Assembly: GCA_038501195.1 (NCBI GenBank)
Contig: JBBPUQ010000001.1
Coordinates: 434,001 to 498,000, forward strand
DNA: 64,000 nt
Direction of reading: 5' to 3'
Source: Nemania diffusa
Taxonomy: Eukaryota > Ascomycota > Sordariomycetes > Xylariales > Xylariaceae
In this document: positions 26,601-40,300 of the stretch, piece after piece
Numbering within the stretch: the stretch's first letter is position 1
Layout of the letters: each line of letters opens with the position of its first letter
Notes under the pieces: generated by a model
Told to the model about the DNA's origin: nothing
What the model saw: only the letters and a program-made list of their open reading frames with translations
Database searches by the model: none
Program-made: the position numbers and the translations under genes

Positions 26601-28087
26601 GCAAGAGATCGAGGCAAGTCAGCACTGTACTGGGTCAACGACGGAAAACCTGCGAGAGACCCCAGAGCGAAGGCATTTGACCAACGCAAGGCTTGTTACA
26701 ACTTGATCTACAAGGTTCTTCTCGACCTAGATGCCCTGTTAAGTCGAGAACCTGAGGTGATTGATAACAAGCCGACGCTCATCGCGACCAAACGCGGCGA
26801 GGCTTATGACGTTGTCAATGGCTCGACTGACGAGGTCTTTCACGTTGATCTGTATGATTGGTATATAGGGCAAGGTTGGACAGAGCGATTACTGGGCATA
26901 GAATCTCCCTATGTCACTACATTCCTCCGCCGGCTCGCCTCCCAAGATGTCGCACACGCAGAACTTCTATGTCGGTTTTATACGATGCGTAGCATGTACT
27001 TCAACGCCGCCAAAGTCCAATCCGACCTTGCTCAATCCGACTTCACGCTTACCATCAAAGAGCGGTTGAATCTACTCAGCAGGGCGAAGACCAATGCCAG
27101 CGTGATGACTGCTGGTGTCAGTCGCCAGGAGCAGCAGCTCCTCAATCACGATGTCACAGAACTACTAGACGTCGCCAACATTCAAGATGATCTCCTAGAG
27201 CGGCTTAAGTCGGACACTAGGATTGCGCCTGAGCGGCAACTGGAGATACGGGCGGCCTTGGATGGTAAAATCCAACCTCTATCAGATGTAAGTTATAGGC
27301 GCATACTCGTGATTCTAACTATAAAGCTGCTATAGAGGAGGTGCTGACTTGTTCGTAGCTCTTTAACCTCTACGCTGATCAGGCCGGTTACTATGATTTG
27401 TGTTTAATTATTTATCACGTAGCGGACTTTAGAAATCCAACCACGATCTCCCAGACGTGGACCAGCTTAATCCAACAGACACACGACGTAGTACTCGAGC
27501 AGGTGACGGCATACAACGCAGTACGCCAGGCACAAGGCGCCGTGCCAGGAGATCCCCCACCGCAACCATACGAGGCATTGATAACGCAGATTGAGGGGAT
27601 CTGCCACCGTTCTGGCAAGGATTCCTTCATCTTCCCGATACCCACTCTGATGCCAGAAATCTGCCGTTATGCAGTCGAGTACGGCCAAGATGGCCGGATA
27701 GGGGCCGATGTCCACTGGCCTATCAACCTCCTCCTCCACCTCGACGTCAGTCATGATCTAGTCGTCCGGGTTCTCGAAAGCATGTTTGAGGCACAGGCTG
27801 TGCCATTCCGAGGCGCCGGGCGTGCTAGACTAGTTGAGTGGATATGTCATGCGGTAAACCTATGGGTCCGCGACCTCGGCAGACATGGACGGCCGGACGC
27901 GAGATTAGAGCCCTGGGTCGGCGAGCTGATAACCGAGTGCGATAACTGGGCAACGGCGAACGTGCGGGGCACCAACGAGGGGGGCGCAGACCCCCGGGAT
28001 CTTGCCCGAGAGATCAAGGAGGTTAGAAGGACGGTGGAAAATCTAATCGTCGCACCAATGGGGACAAGGAGTATGGGCTTCTTTTAA
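23698..28087 (+). CDS. Inner-ring nucleoporin Nup155/Nup170 family
   Basis: Three exons, 23698-24034, 24124-27287 and 27359-28087, encode 1,409 residues. It is the large scaffold nucleoporin of the inner ring of the nuclear pore. The N-terminal 100 residues are low-complexity (Gln, Ser, Pro). A beta-propeller region begins around QISSDYDVADIKSAWAPF, where intron 1 (GTGAGT...TAG) splits the Gln codon; it contains the typical GLFAELNHAWVAIDN and LWDYTHP motifs. The rest is the alpha-solenoid ending in ENLIVAPMG. Intron 2 (27288-27358, GTAAGT...TAG) joins PLSD to LFNLYADQAGYYDLCL in frame. Length agrees with yeast Nup170/Nup157 and metazoan Nup155. It appears complete and undamaged. Confidence 0.96.
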
Positions 28088-30132
28088 AAGAAGGACAAAA
28101 ATGTAATACACGGCTTGCCGGGAGGCGAGCTTATCATAAGAATGAGAGGTGGCGGAGCCTTTCTTGTACACATAGGCATTCATTCCCTCGTTCGATATGG
28201 GGCGTAGAATACATAGGTAGATATGTATATCCCTGTTTCGGAACGCGTGGTGCTGGTAGATGTTCCGGGCGGACGGGCGGATTATACCATTCAACCTTTT
28301 CCAATATTTTGCGCTTTGGTCTACCTGATTGTATCTCGCCAGTGAATTTGCTGAACAAATATAGGTTGCCTTTGATATTGATACAGTGCGTGCGACACTG
28401 CTACAGGGGGTTTGCGTTGATTAGGTCATCAGGACCCTAGATTTTTCATTTTTCTATTTATTAGCTAGCAAGAAGATAGTTCTCTATTAGGGCATAGCAG
28501 CGGCATCGATGCTTTTGATATCGACTAACTAGGTCGCTGCCCAACCTTTATAGGAGTTTTGTTACACCAATATTACTCGATTGCTTTACTAGACTACTGT
28601 TTTTACTGCTTCAAACCTTTAGAAGTGATTGAGATGGCCGTAGCCAGTCCTCTAGAGTGCGTTGTGTGTATATTGCACGCTTTGTTTCAATATCTTCATC
28701 GATATAGGGATAGGTCGGCAACGCAGTGCCGTTCGCCTAAGGTGAAAATGCTTGTACTGTGCTACAGCTCTATGCCCGAGTACCTAGGCACTCTACAGGT
28801 GGGCTTATCTCGCTGTCTTTGGATGTAGTTCTTTCTGGGGGGGGTTTTTTTTTTTTTGCCAACTTGCCAGTGTCAACTAAGCAAGCTTTGAGTATTTCAA
28901 GGTCAGTATTGCGGATGGGTTATTTATGATATCTATTCGCTTAAGGCACGACACTGGTTATATGCCTGAACATGGGCGGCGGGAAGTGTAGCTGGTTATT
29001 TTTTTTGTACTGCAACGCTGTAGTTGTAACGAATTATTTACGTTAGGTATATAGAGACTCTCTCGGGCAGTCTCATTAGTTTTGATACTCAGTTATCCTA
29101 GAAAGAAACATGTCAAGGAACTTATGCAACAAAACTACAGTCCAAACAAAGTACCTATGCAAGAAAGTATAAAGTGGCCTGCACAGTTTTGTAGCTTGTG
29201 GCATAGCTGTGGCTTGACTACATGCATTAATTATCTCAATACATATGCAAAGCATCGGACTTGAAAAATGATCGACATGCTTCTTATACGCTTCCATGAC
29301 CTTGAATCTGCCTTGGTTCGGTCGTGCTACTATACCCTTGAAGGTTTGGTGGTATTTGGCGGTAATACGAGGAATAGTCCTCAAGGCTGGGCTTCGTCGC
29401 AACTTCACACCCGTTATTATCCATACTATTAAGACATAGAGTTTCTAATTACATACTGTAGTATTCGCGCAGCCAGCGGCTGCATTTGAGAAGGCCTCTT
29501 ACGCATATGTCGGGGCAGTGCCAACCCCTTTTCTATCTGCTAATTATCTTTCTAGTCACTTTGCCCACTCTAGCCCAGTAGTACACCGCATGCAGTCATT
29601 GTCGTAATTTTAATTTATTCAGGCACTCCTGCTGCTGCACACATTAACAACCTTCAGCTTTTGACAGTGTTGTAGTTAAGCATTGTAGTTCCGATCCGTG
29701 ACACTTAAATTTCAACAATCGCCTTAGTCTACGTGCATTGTACTGTTCAAATGAAGCTTCGTTAAACCACTCTCCTACTCATCTTCTCGAATTGCTAATC
29801 TCTATACTGGCTATGTGTGCGACGATCCTGGATGATGAGTTCTGGCTTTTGAATTCTGTTGGGTCTTAATTGATACTCTGCTCAGGATCACCGGTGGGAT
29901 CTGCTGCCTAATGATGGCGCACCGAGTCCTGCATATCGCCTTTGTGGCGAAGCCTACTCTTCAAATGTCATATTTGACGATCAATGTACGAAGGTTTTAA
30001 ATATGATTAACTTAAGATCTAGCACTTCATGGAAATTTTGTTTTCTTACGTACGATCCTCTCGAGTATATTAATCTCCCAGCTTATACATCAAGTTTTCC
30101 TTTTAATTCCCTCAATCATAGCGTATCTTACT
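28088..30132. other. Intergenic
   Basis: About 2 kb. A G-run directly followed by a T-run lies at about 28838-28857. Short ORFs (for example 28559-28828 and 29076-29408) show no conserved pattern. No RNA gene is recognised. Confidence 0.55.
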
Positions 30133-32987
30133 ATGGAGTTTGTGAAAGTACTGTTCTCAAGGGTTCTAGGGAAACTAAGTCGAGTATTCGGGCGCCCAAC
30201 TGGGTGGAAACAGGCTGCCACCGTCAACTGCGTTCTACTCTTCATCATTTCTATTATTTTAATAGGTCTCTCTATTGCTGCAGCTGTCCAATCCGGGAGA
30301 ATAGAAGATCCAATTCTCTTCTACGAAGCGTCGTGCAAAGGAAAAAGCGCATCGTATATCAACTTCGCTCTACATCTCCTCATTAACATCGTCTCAACTC
30401 TCGTGGTAAGTCGCAAAACTGATTCACCTTCCTTTAGTTTGTACCTGTGCTTACTGAGTCTTTTGAAGTACGTGAAATCTTATTTGGACTAATCTTTTTA
30501 TCCTTTGGGACTTGCACACGATCTCCTTCTTCAGAACTATCTGTCCTAATTCTTCTTGGCGTAGCCTCGCGTCCACAAACTTTTTCATGCAAATCCTGAA
30601 CGCACCCACGAGAGATGAGATTGATGCGGCACACCGCAAAGGGACGTGGCTTGAAATTGGCGTGTCTTCTGCTCGCAACGTCTTCAGAGTTTCCAAGCTC
30701 AAGACTTGCTGCTGGCTAGGGCTGCTTGTCACTTCGGTACCAATTCATTTATTATTTAACTCGACAGTGTTTGAGACAGAATGTAAGTGTTCTTCAATCA
30801 GGCCTTGAAATCTTATCCGGCTTGTGCTCAATCCCCAAGTTTCGCTCTTAGAGGAGCTAATGGAAATGCGGTAGATCGAGGGTCTAATTACCACTTAACA
30901 ATTGCCACTGACGAGTTTCTCAACGGGGGCCCGTTCTTTCCACCCGGCGCTAGCCTTCTCACAGCAGACGCCTTCGACAATTGGTTCTTCGGCGGTAATG
31001 CTTACATGGCCGAAATTGACTACGGTGCAACGGGACGTGTGAGTGACTATACGAATAAGAAATCGACGACAATGAGACGTCTATCTTCAGTCGCAAATAG
31101 TGGCCGTACATGGGACAGAATGAGTACTTCGGATTGTTTAAAAGAATATATGTCCCAATGCAAAGGCCTCAACCGCTATGGCGACCTGATATTTGTGGTA
31201 GATAAGCCTGGTGGCTGGATACGAAACGAGATGTGGCAGCTTCTGGAGCTAGGATACGATACTTTGGGCTACAATGCTTCGTTCTGGGACCATTTAGTCC
31301 CTGCGAACGTCTCTAATCATCTCTTCTACGACACATCTTGCAGCATGGTGGGAGATCCTTGCAGCACTGATTGCAGTGTTGTTTTCGGATATGGCTTCCA
31401 GGATTCCGATGGCAACTTATCCTACCCATTTTTTGGGGACTGGAAAGTGTCTAGTAAAGTTCCTTCAGTTTTACGACCTGGATCAGATATTATATCAGTC
31501 CAATACTGCCTTGCAGATCAACTTAAAAGTACATGCTATGTTGGAGTATCCAACATTCTGCTATTCGCTACTACTCTTTCTATTGTCATCAAGACAGGTA
31601 TAGCGTTATTGGTAAAGACTGTCCTATTGAGACAAGACCAGATCTCATTAGTCACTATCGGTGACTCAATAGCCTCATTCCTAGAAAAGCCCGACGCAAT
31701 CACCGTGGGATGTGCTGGCTCAAGTCTCCACGAGAGTTTGATAAATGCTGGTCCAAGAAGATGGCAGGCCTTGAACAGGTGGCGCGCGGCCGTTATTCCT
31801 AAATCCATTTGGATCACGAGCTACTTACTATTTGGTATCTCAACCACCATATGCATTTACTTCTTTGCAGCCCAGTTAGTCGGAGGTACACCCTTAAGAG
31901 AAGCTTTGTATGTTTCTTCAGCATCTGACCTGATAATTGAAATAAAGCTTACGTGCCGTCTAGGTCTGGAAGCTTTTTCGCAAGTAGTACCAACCCATTT
32001 ATAGTTTTGGAGTTTACCCTCTTAACTGGCATTTTAACTGCGAACAGTCCCCAGCTACTCCTGAGCGCCTCCTATTTGGCCTATAATAACTTATTTACTC
32101 GCCTCCAAATGGCGCAAGAATGGGCGATGTACAGAGCAGATTACTATCCACTACGGGTTACAGATCCCCATGTATGCCCCAAAGCGCTACGAAAGAAAAC
32201 TATATGAGAAATTTAACTTTCAAACAGGGTATGCAAAAGTCTACTTATAGGCTCCAGTTGCCTTACAAATATAGTGTGCCTCTTATCGCTCTAAGCGCAC
32301 TCCTCCATTTCCTAATCTCGAATACTATATATGTAATCGTTTCCTTGGGAGGTGAGATAATTTCACATTAAGCTGGTACGAAGTCGGTGCTAAAACCGCT
32401 CAGGATATTTGAAGACCTCGGAAGATGAGGCTCAGCCTGGTTTACCTGATGACTCAGTAATACGAGTTGGCTTTTCTCCAATATCACTCTTTGTTGTGCC
32501 CATAGTGGCGACTGTTCTGGTTACAATACCGATCATTCTCAGTTTTAAGAAACTCCCTCGGAATATGGTGATTGTGGGATCCAACTCACTGGCGATCTCA
32601 TCAGCTTGTCATGCCTCTCGCCTCTCACAAGCTACCTTGGATACCGAGACCCAAAGCCTCTACAGTAATGACGACGATATTGGTTCCGCGGCGAACAATG
32701 ACAACTCAACAGAGGTACCACGGAGACAAAGTGACGAAAACACTGAAGAATCATCATCGATGCTGCGTTACCACGACCCAGAATCAATTGTCTGTAGCAA
32801 CGCGAATGTTGCCGACAATATCGACGTGTTAGGGCGAATTGCGAGAAGTAAAATTCGCTGGGGCGTAGTTCAAATGCCTCCAGAATGGTACCAAGCTTTC
32901 ACCCAAGACGACGAAATTGGGCACCTTAGCTTTGGAGTCGAAAAAGATGGAGTGTCACCCCCTGAGCCTGGACGATGGTATGCGTGA
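30133..32987 (+). CDS. DUF6536-domain multi-spanning membrane protein
   Basis: The exon model is 30133-30467, 30565-30782, 30875-31907, 31964-32171, 32228-32351 and 32404-32987. The N-terminal domain is the fungal DUF6536 module: GWKQAATVNCVLLFIIS, ILFYEASC, then LHLLINIVSTLV, FFMQILNAPTRDEIDAAH, WLEIGV and SVPIHLLFNSTVFET. Further membrane helices lie in exons 3-6 (for example SNILLFATTLSIVIK, SIWITSYLLFGISTTICIYF, YSVPLIALSALLHFLIS). Conserved patches include NSPQLLLSASYLAYNNLFTRLQMAQEW and LPRNMVIVGSNSLAIS, followed by an acidic cytosolic tail. Introns 2-5 are well supported by motif and phase. Intron 1 is not: the strong GTAAGT donor at 30406 would join VSTLV to LASTNFFMQ one base out of frame, while the in-frame donor at 30468 adds about 21 unusual residues. 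Function is unknown; the family is common in Sordariomycetes. Confidence 0.78.
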
Positions 32988-35556
32988 AGATGGCAGTCGC
33001 GCTGGAAGAAGATTTAGAAAGTTAGATGATCCGACATTTTCGGATACCGACTATTAGAAGATTCTGGAAACATGAATAGGAGAAAGATAGATTTGCTCGA
33101 CAAATGTGAGTTGTTAGCTAGGGGTTGCATCTAGATGTTTTAGAGCGCGGACTTGGGGATGAGAATGATGGAAAAGTTAGGAGTACATGTAGAATATATC
33201 TTAGCAAGCTATATAGATACAAATACAAAATTTAAATAAATAATTGAATGTTGATGAATCTCTCGTCGATGGTCCTGTACTAGCCCTACTCATTCACTTC
33301 GCCACTCTCTCTTACTCGGCATATACTTTCCGCAATGCCTGTAGTTTGTTACACAGTGTGTCGGTGCAAGGGGTATATGTGATAAATAAATAAGGCAGAC
33401 TCAGTACAACGCAGCTTCCACTTTCCTAATAGAGAAAATGGTGTCTCACTTGATTTTGGTGTAGTCACAAGGGTGAAATATGCCCCTGAGCACGACGATA
33501 TCGCAGATAGATGGGTTGGGGAGAAAAGCTTTCATGTTTTGTCCAAACGAGAACTCTACAGGACAACACGTTAGAATTGTTAGTACTATTACCTGTAACC
33601 GAATATTATATCATATTTTTGATCATAACAAGCATGTACACATCTTTTAAAGAATAGTGCAACCCCCTATTCTAATTAAAGAGACAAGCCTCAAGCACCC
33701 TGTAGGTTTCTTCCATAGTAGCTGGGAAGGGGCGTATAATCTTCTCACCTTTAATTTTTTTTTCTGATTTTGGGCTTTGCAAGAGCTCATGTGACCCGTA
33801 GGATGAAGAAACCGGCAATATAGTGTCCCCTGCAGACTCTATCGACTTTACCGAGGAAAAGAGGGACCGAATTATTCAACTATACTCAGCACCTTCATAA
33901 AATCAGCCTGTAAAAATGGCACTCACCATTATGATAAGTAATGGAGATAGATATGGGAGATGAGAATTTCATGTTGCCTGCCTAATTGCCTGGCTTTGAA
34001 TTGGCTTTTTATCCCTTTCGTGTAAACTCTCGATACTCGTTCCAAGTTGGGTCTTCAATTTCTGTATCTCTATTCGAAAAACTTAGCTGTTGGCATTTAC
34101 AACAAAAATTTCGTTGGGCCTTGAAGGTTATCGGCCGTACCGGTATGAGGCGGGACAAACATGCTCCTGATGATTGCCTCGAGTAATATCTGATAGTTAA
34201 TTTTAGAAATTTCACGGGAATCGGAGGCTGGGAACAGCCGCCACCCAACCGCAAGTCGTGATACTCTCAGATCAATTGCGATTCTTTTTAAGACAAATAC
34301 GACGTCGGATCTAGGGATAAAGGTAGACACGAGTTGGGGACACAATGCGTCACGGCATTTTAATGCGGGTTTGGGCTTGTGATCAATGAGGTTCGTTCAC
34401 GTGAACTTCTCTCCGACTCGACATGGAATGCAGGACCCTTCGACAACTAAGTATCTAACCTATTGTAGGTAGTCTTGCCGGCAACATACTTGTACATATA
34501 TATGTAGGCTTGGGGGTGAAGTCCAATCATAGCGATGGCATGCCCTACCGACATGTTAATCCGACTGGGGGATCTGCAGCGTAGTGCCGAGGATGGTAGC
34601 ACCGCTAAGTGACGTATTCTGGGGTGAAGAAGTAAACCAACTCAACTGGCGAATGGCACGTTACCTGTTAGGTAAATAGACCTACCAGATGCGAATTTAG
34701 CTCTCTATCTGGAACAGCACCTACCACTGGGTCCCGCTAGGATGTTGGAATTCCTTCGTTTCAAACAGCTTGTGCAAGCCCTCTCCTGCCTAATCCGGTA
34801 ATATAACAGCTCCTGCGATCGCCCAGCGAGCCATCTCATTGGCTCAGGGCACAACAGCCCCTAAATCATAGGGAGGCTTATGGCGGCACGGCACAGGGAG
34901 GCCGAACAACGGCAATGCCTAACAACTGCCATCTCTGGCTCAAGTGCGCTGTAACCTCGGCCTCTCTCAAGCCATCGTGCACGGGACCAGGGCGATGATG
35001 ATCCCCACTGAAGAGCCGTGATGAGCAGTTGGCATCCGTCGGGACGAGGAGATCGTAGTTGCTTTTCTGGGGCGACGAGCCTGTCATCACAGCTCACTGC
35101 CGATCCCCGAAAATAACTGGCCGATACTATATCTACAGACAATATAGGTAGGTACCTACATGGCTGCTACATGGTAGATTGCATATAGATACCGAGCATG
35201 TTCCCATCCCATCATCCTGTTACACTTACACCGTTTACTACCTACGTATACGCAGTGACACAAATACACAAATGCTTAGAATACGGCCATTAGGCGATTG
35301 ATGTTTTGATCGACGTATACATTAAAGCAGGTACCTACCCTAACCTACCTGCATAATACCTACCTACCTGAGTACTTCGCCTTCTCTACCTGCCTGCATA
35401 TAAAAGCGTTGCCTCACCTGCTTGCCACCTTCACCTGGAACACACCACACTCGTTTTGTCCCGGTTTCTACTTCGCAGGCAAACAGCTGGCTTCGTCAAA
35501 ATAAAGGTCATATCCAACCTACCACCTTCAACGCCAAAACATCTGTCCTCATCGCA
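32988..35556. other. Intergenic
   Basis: About 2.6 kb without a supported gene. Overlapping short ORFs at 33986-34345 and 34861-35142 lack recognisable features. The promoter side of the CFEM gene carries many TACCTACC/GGTAGGTA motifs (about 35145-35160 and 35330-35375). Confidence 0.55.
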
Positions 35557-36482
35557 ATGGCACCTATTCGAGTCCTCGCGCTCCCGGCCTTCGCTGCCCT
35601 GGCCGCTGCCCTGAGTCTTAGCGACTACATTCCGGCCTGTGGCCCAAAGTGCATCGCCGAGTCTGTCGCTGAACACACGACCTGTGCCGCCGATGACAAC
35701 AGCTGCATCTGCTCGTTGATCTACACGGTCAGGCGAGACGGCGAGGTCTGCCTGCGCGATGCCTGCAGCACGGCCGACTATGGTATGTGGACCTGGCGTG
35801 ACACGCCATTATTGCCACGCGTAACCAAACATGACGACTGACAAACAAACAAACAGGCGGTGTCCAGACGGGTATCGATAAGTTTTGTGCTGCCGTCACA
35901 AGTGGCGGAAGTGGCGGGGATAGCTCAACCACCACGAGCACCTCGCTAACCACCACAACCTCAACTACCTCTAGTCAGGATACTCCGACCTCCACTTCTA
36001 CGACGACCACGGAGAGTTCGTCTGGCACGTCCACTAACTACCCCACAGGCACTCCCACCGAGACTTCCACTGAGAGCACCACATCTACGGATACGCCTAC
36101 TGGAACATCAACTGAGACTTCCACTGAGACCTACCCAGCATCCTCCACGGGGACCTCCACGGAGACTTCTACAGAGACCACCACCGGCGGTTCTTCTTCC
36201 AGCTCTCCAGCGTCGACCCCTTCAACAACATCTGGAGGTAGTGCGCCATCTTCCACCGAGAGCCCGGGCACCACGGCGGTCCCAACCGGCTCGTCTAGCT
36301 TCACCACCTCGGTCGGTGGCACCACGGCGGCCGCGACCACTACTACCTCTCGCTCCGGCAGTGCTCCCAGCAGCAGCTCGTCGCCAACGCCGACGGGGGG
36401 TGCCTCCCTCAGCGCCCAGGCTGGCATCGGTGCTGGCCTCGCCGGCATGCTACTCGCCTACGGTGTCGCCTATGTCTTGTAA
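35557..36482 (+). CDS. CFEM-domain GPI-anchored surface protein
   Basis: Two exons, 35557-35782 and 35857-36482, encode 283 residues. The N-terminal signal peptide (about residues 1-20, LALPAFAALAAALS) precedes a CFEM domain with exactly eight cysteines: ACGPKC, TTC, DNSCIC, VC, AC and, after the splice, KFC. The Asp in CAADDNSCIC is at the position that can coordinate haem iron in studied CFEM proteins. The intron (GTATGT...CAG) splits a Gly codon and brings in the eighth Cys. Residues about 95-255 are Ser/Thr-rich with repeated STETS-type units, presumably heavily O-mannosylated. The C-terminal hydrophobic tail (AGIGAGLAGMLLAYGVAYVL) fits a GPI signal. Roles of the family include cell-wall structure, haem uptake and host interaction; which applies is not visible here. 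Confidence 0.92.
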
Positions 36483-37302
36483 GGCAGCAGCGGCCATGCC
36501 GTCTTGCCTCGACCGCGATGAGATGTCGGGGAACGAGAATGCTTGCAGTTATGAAAGAAAAAAGAAAAAAAGAACAACTTAGTTATTCCCCTTAATGGCT
36601 ATATCCGGCTATCGTTTGAGTTCAGAGCACATGCACGTCTCCCGAAACCCGGTGTGGTGTTATTCTCCCCCTCGTGACTTGAATGTTCTGCTTTAGTGGA
36701 TGAGGACAGCAAGTGAGGGTCTTGTAGATATTTGATTTGATCACCCCGTATATACCTAACCGAAAACGATTGCTCACTCTATGCTCTGCGACTCTGTCAT
36801 TGTGAATGAGATGCTTCTCAACTGCGCGCTGAGTATTGCATATACCTATCCGAGAATCAAATTCGGCCGTTTTCTCTGAAGGATTCGTCCGTTTGCCATG
36901 GCCACGGCCCTGGAGTAAAAATAGGAAGGTAAACCTGCGTGATAAGTTAAAGGAGATTGAGAGATGTTTCATATTTGATGAAGGAGTGATGGATGGACAT
37001 GATTGGGTGAGATGAGAAATTGTTTTGTGAGGTTACCCAGGGCATGGGATTTAACTGGATATGGCTCATGTTTTAGATTTAATTATGTAAGACATGTTTT
37101 TTTTCTTAATTCTTTTTCTGCAACCGTTCATGCTTTTTCTCTCCTTCTTTTTTTTTTTTTTAAAAAAAAAAAAAAACTTCTTTGCTAGGTACTCCCCTAT
37201 TGGGTCGGTTACAATCCATTTTGTATTAATGGTTGGTTGGTTGGTATATTTGACGCCGAGGGGCTTTTGTGTAACAGAGACCCTAGAACTTCTCGAAAAG
37301 CA
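36483..37302. other. Transition between the CFEM gene and the AT-rich island
   Basis: About 820 bases of ordinary composition with no supported gene. A T-run followed directly by an A-run (about 37147-37176) lies shortly before the AT-rich island starts, and a run of GGTT repeats is at about 37230-37245. Confidence 0.55.
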
Positions 37303-40300
37303 TTAAAAATATATTAAGCTAAAATTTACGCTTATAACTATAATAAGCTATTTATTTAGTAATTTTTAACTATTATCGATTTATTAAAAACATTTTAACT
37401 TTTTACTGCTTTTTTTTTTTTTTATATAAACAAATATTTAGTTATATATAGTTAATTATATTATAATATATTTGTATTATTATTAATTTATAAAACTTAA
37501 ATATGTTTTTTATAAGTTTAATTTGCAATATTTTTAGCATGTTATATTTATAAATAAAAAAAAAAATATAATAATTATAAAATATAGTTAAAACTATTAA
37601 ATATAATTATATTATATTTTTTGTTTTTATTTTATATTTTATTTATAACTTTTTTTTTTTTTTTTTATATTTTTTTTTTTATAACTTTTTTTAATTAATA
37701 AATTATAAATTAAAATAAACAATAATAAAATTGTAAATAATAACTGTTTATATTATTATTTTATTTTTTATTATATATATATTTTAAAATAATTTATAAC
37801 TTTTATAAATATATAAAAGTTAATTAAATTAATTATAATATATTATAAATATTTTATTTTTTTAATATTATTTATATATTTTAAATATTTTAATATATTT
37901 TTAAATTAAAATTATTTGTTTTATATTTAAATTAATTTTTTATAATATATTAAATGTTTTAAATTTATTGTTTTATTATATATATATTTTATTTTTATAT
38001 TTTTATATTTAAACTTTTTATAATATTATTTAAAGTTGTTATAGCTTATATATATTATTAAAAAATAATATAATAAAATTTTAAATAAAATTTTTAGTTT
38101 TTATAAATAAATAAAATAATATTGCAGTTTTTAGTTTTAATACTGTTTAAATAGTTTTATAATAGTTTTATTTTATTATATTTTTTAAATAAACTTTTTT
38201 AATTTTTAACTTTTTGTTTATATTTTATATATAATTAAACTATAGTTTTTATTAATTTTATATAGTTTTATATTAATTTTAATTAATTTATTTGCAAATT
38301 TATTATTTTTAACTTTATAATAACTAAAGTATTATTTAATTTTAATATTATATTTTTTTATTACTTTTTAAAAATTTAAATAAATTTATTAAATTAATAA
38401 TAATATATTATTTTATAAGTTTTAAATTATTTTTATATTATTAATATATATTTTAATATAATATTAAATAAATTTTATTTTAATTGTTTGTTTAAGCTTT
38501 TTTTAAACTTTTATTATTTTATTATTAAAATTAATTAATTTTAATTTTAGTTAATTTATATAAACTATTATTAGTTTTTTATTTTTATAAATAATATATT
38601 TATAATTTATTATTTTTTTTTTTAATTATAAATTATTTGAAAAAATTATTATATTATTATTTAATAGTTTATTAAATTAAAATTTAACTTTTTTATTATA
38701 TTTTTTTTAAAAAGTTTTTTTGTTAAATTATTTTTTAAATTTAATAAATATTGTAATATTATTAATTTAAACTTTTTAATTGCTATAATAAGTTTTATAA
38801 CTGTTTATATTTTAGTTTTTAAAATGTTTTATAATATTTATTTTTTTATTTTTTTTAATAATTTAATAGTTTAAATATATTATTAAAAAATAATTTATAT
38901 TTATAATTTATAGTTAATATATAAATTTATATAATATTTTATTAAATATAATTTATATTGTTAAAAGTTTTATATTTTTAAAAATAGCTGCAATTAAAAT
39001 AGTTTTTTATATTAATAAAGTTATTTTTGTTGTTATAAATAATATATATTTAATTTTGTTTATATAGTACTTTAATTTTGTATTAATATTTGTTTTATTT
39101 AATTAAATATAATTTATTGTTAATTTAGTTTTATTATTATATTATATTTTATATTTATATAAAGCTATAAATATTATATATATAATTATAACTTTATATA
39201 ATATTTATATTAATAGTTTATATTTTATATTTATAAAGTTTTTTATAAAGTTTATAAGTTTTATAGCTTTATTTATTTATTTTTTAATATATTTATAAAA
39301 TTTTAATTTTTTATTAAATTAAACTTTTAATTATTATAAAACTAAAATTTTATTATTTTTTATATTTATTACTAAATTTATATAAAAACTATTATTTATT
39401 ACAATTTTTAAATTATAGTTGTTTTTATTTTTTGTAATATATAAAGTTTTATATTTTTTTAAAATAAAAAAAATTTTATTTATATTATTATAAATAAAAA
39501 TATTTTATATATTTTATATAATTAAAAAAATATTTTTGTTTAATAATTAAAAAGTTTGTTATAAATTAATATTATTTATATATTTAATATATAGTTTTAA
39601 GTTTATATTAAATAGCTTAATTAAATATAATATATATAAAACTAATAACTATAGCAATTTTTACAAAATATTATATTTTATTAAATAATATTTTATAATA
39701 GTTATTTTAAGTTTTATATATATATTTTTTTTTATAAAAAAAAAGTTAATTATATATATTAAAACTAAAAACTATTTTTGCTACTATAATTTTTAAAATA
39801 AACATTTGTAAAATAATATATTAAAATTTTTTTAAATATTTATTATAATTATTATAACTTTTTTTTTATTACTAAAGTTAGTTTTATATTATATATAAAT
39901 AAAACTATTAAATTTATAATTAATTGTTTAAATAAAACTTTTTTATATTTTAAATTTAAAATTTTATATTATAATATAGTTTATATTATTTATTTTATAT
40001 AAAGTTTTTTTAAACTTTTGTTTATATATAAAAATAAAACTATAAAGTACTAAAATTTAGCTGTTATTTAGTTTTTTTTATTAACTTTAAAAATTATTGC
40101 TATTTTTATTTATTATTAAATTTATAAAAAATGTTTTATTTATAAATATTTATTAAAAAATATTTTAATATAACTTTTTATAATATTTTAATAAATTTAA
40201 AACAGTTAAACTAATATATAATTAAAGCTTAATAATATATTTGTTATATTAATTATATTTTTTTTAACTTTTTTTATTATAGTTAATATAACTTAAAGAA

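Noticed and set aside
30787..30874. Upstream extension of DUF6536 exon 3 (reading SPSFALRGANGNAV)
   Set aside because: It lies in intron 2: a GTAAGT donor at 30783, a CTAAT branch and the TAG at 30874 join FETE to YRGSNYHLT in phase, which fits the family better.
37094..37306. Phe/Lys-rich ORF at the left edge of the AT-rich island
   Set aside because: It is created by T and A homopolymers with no protein-like pattern.
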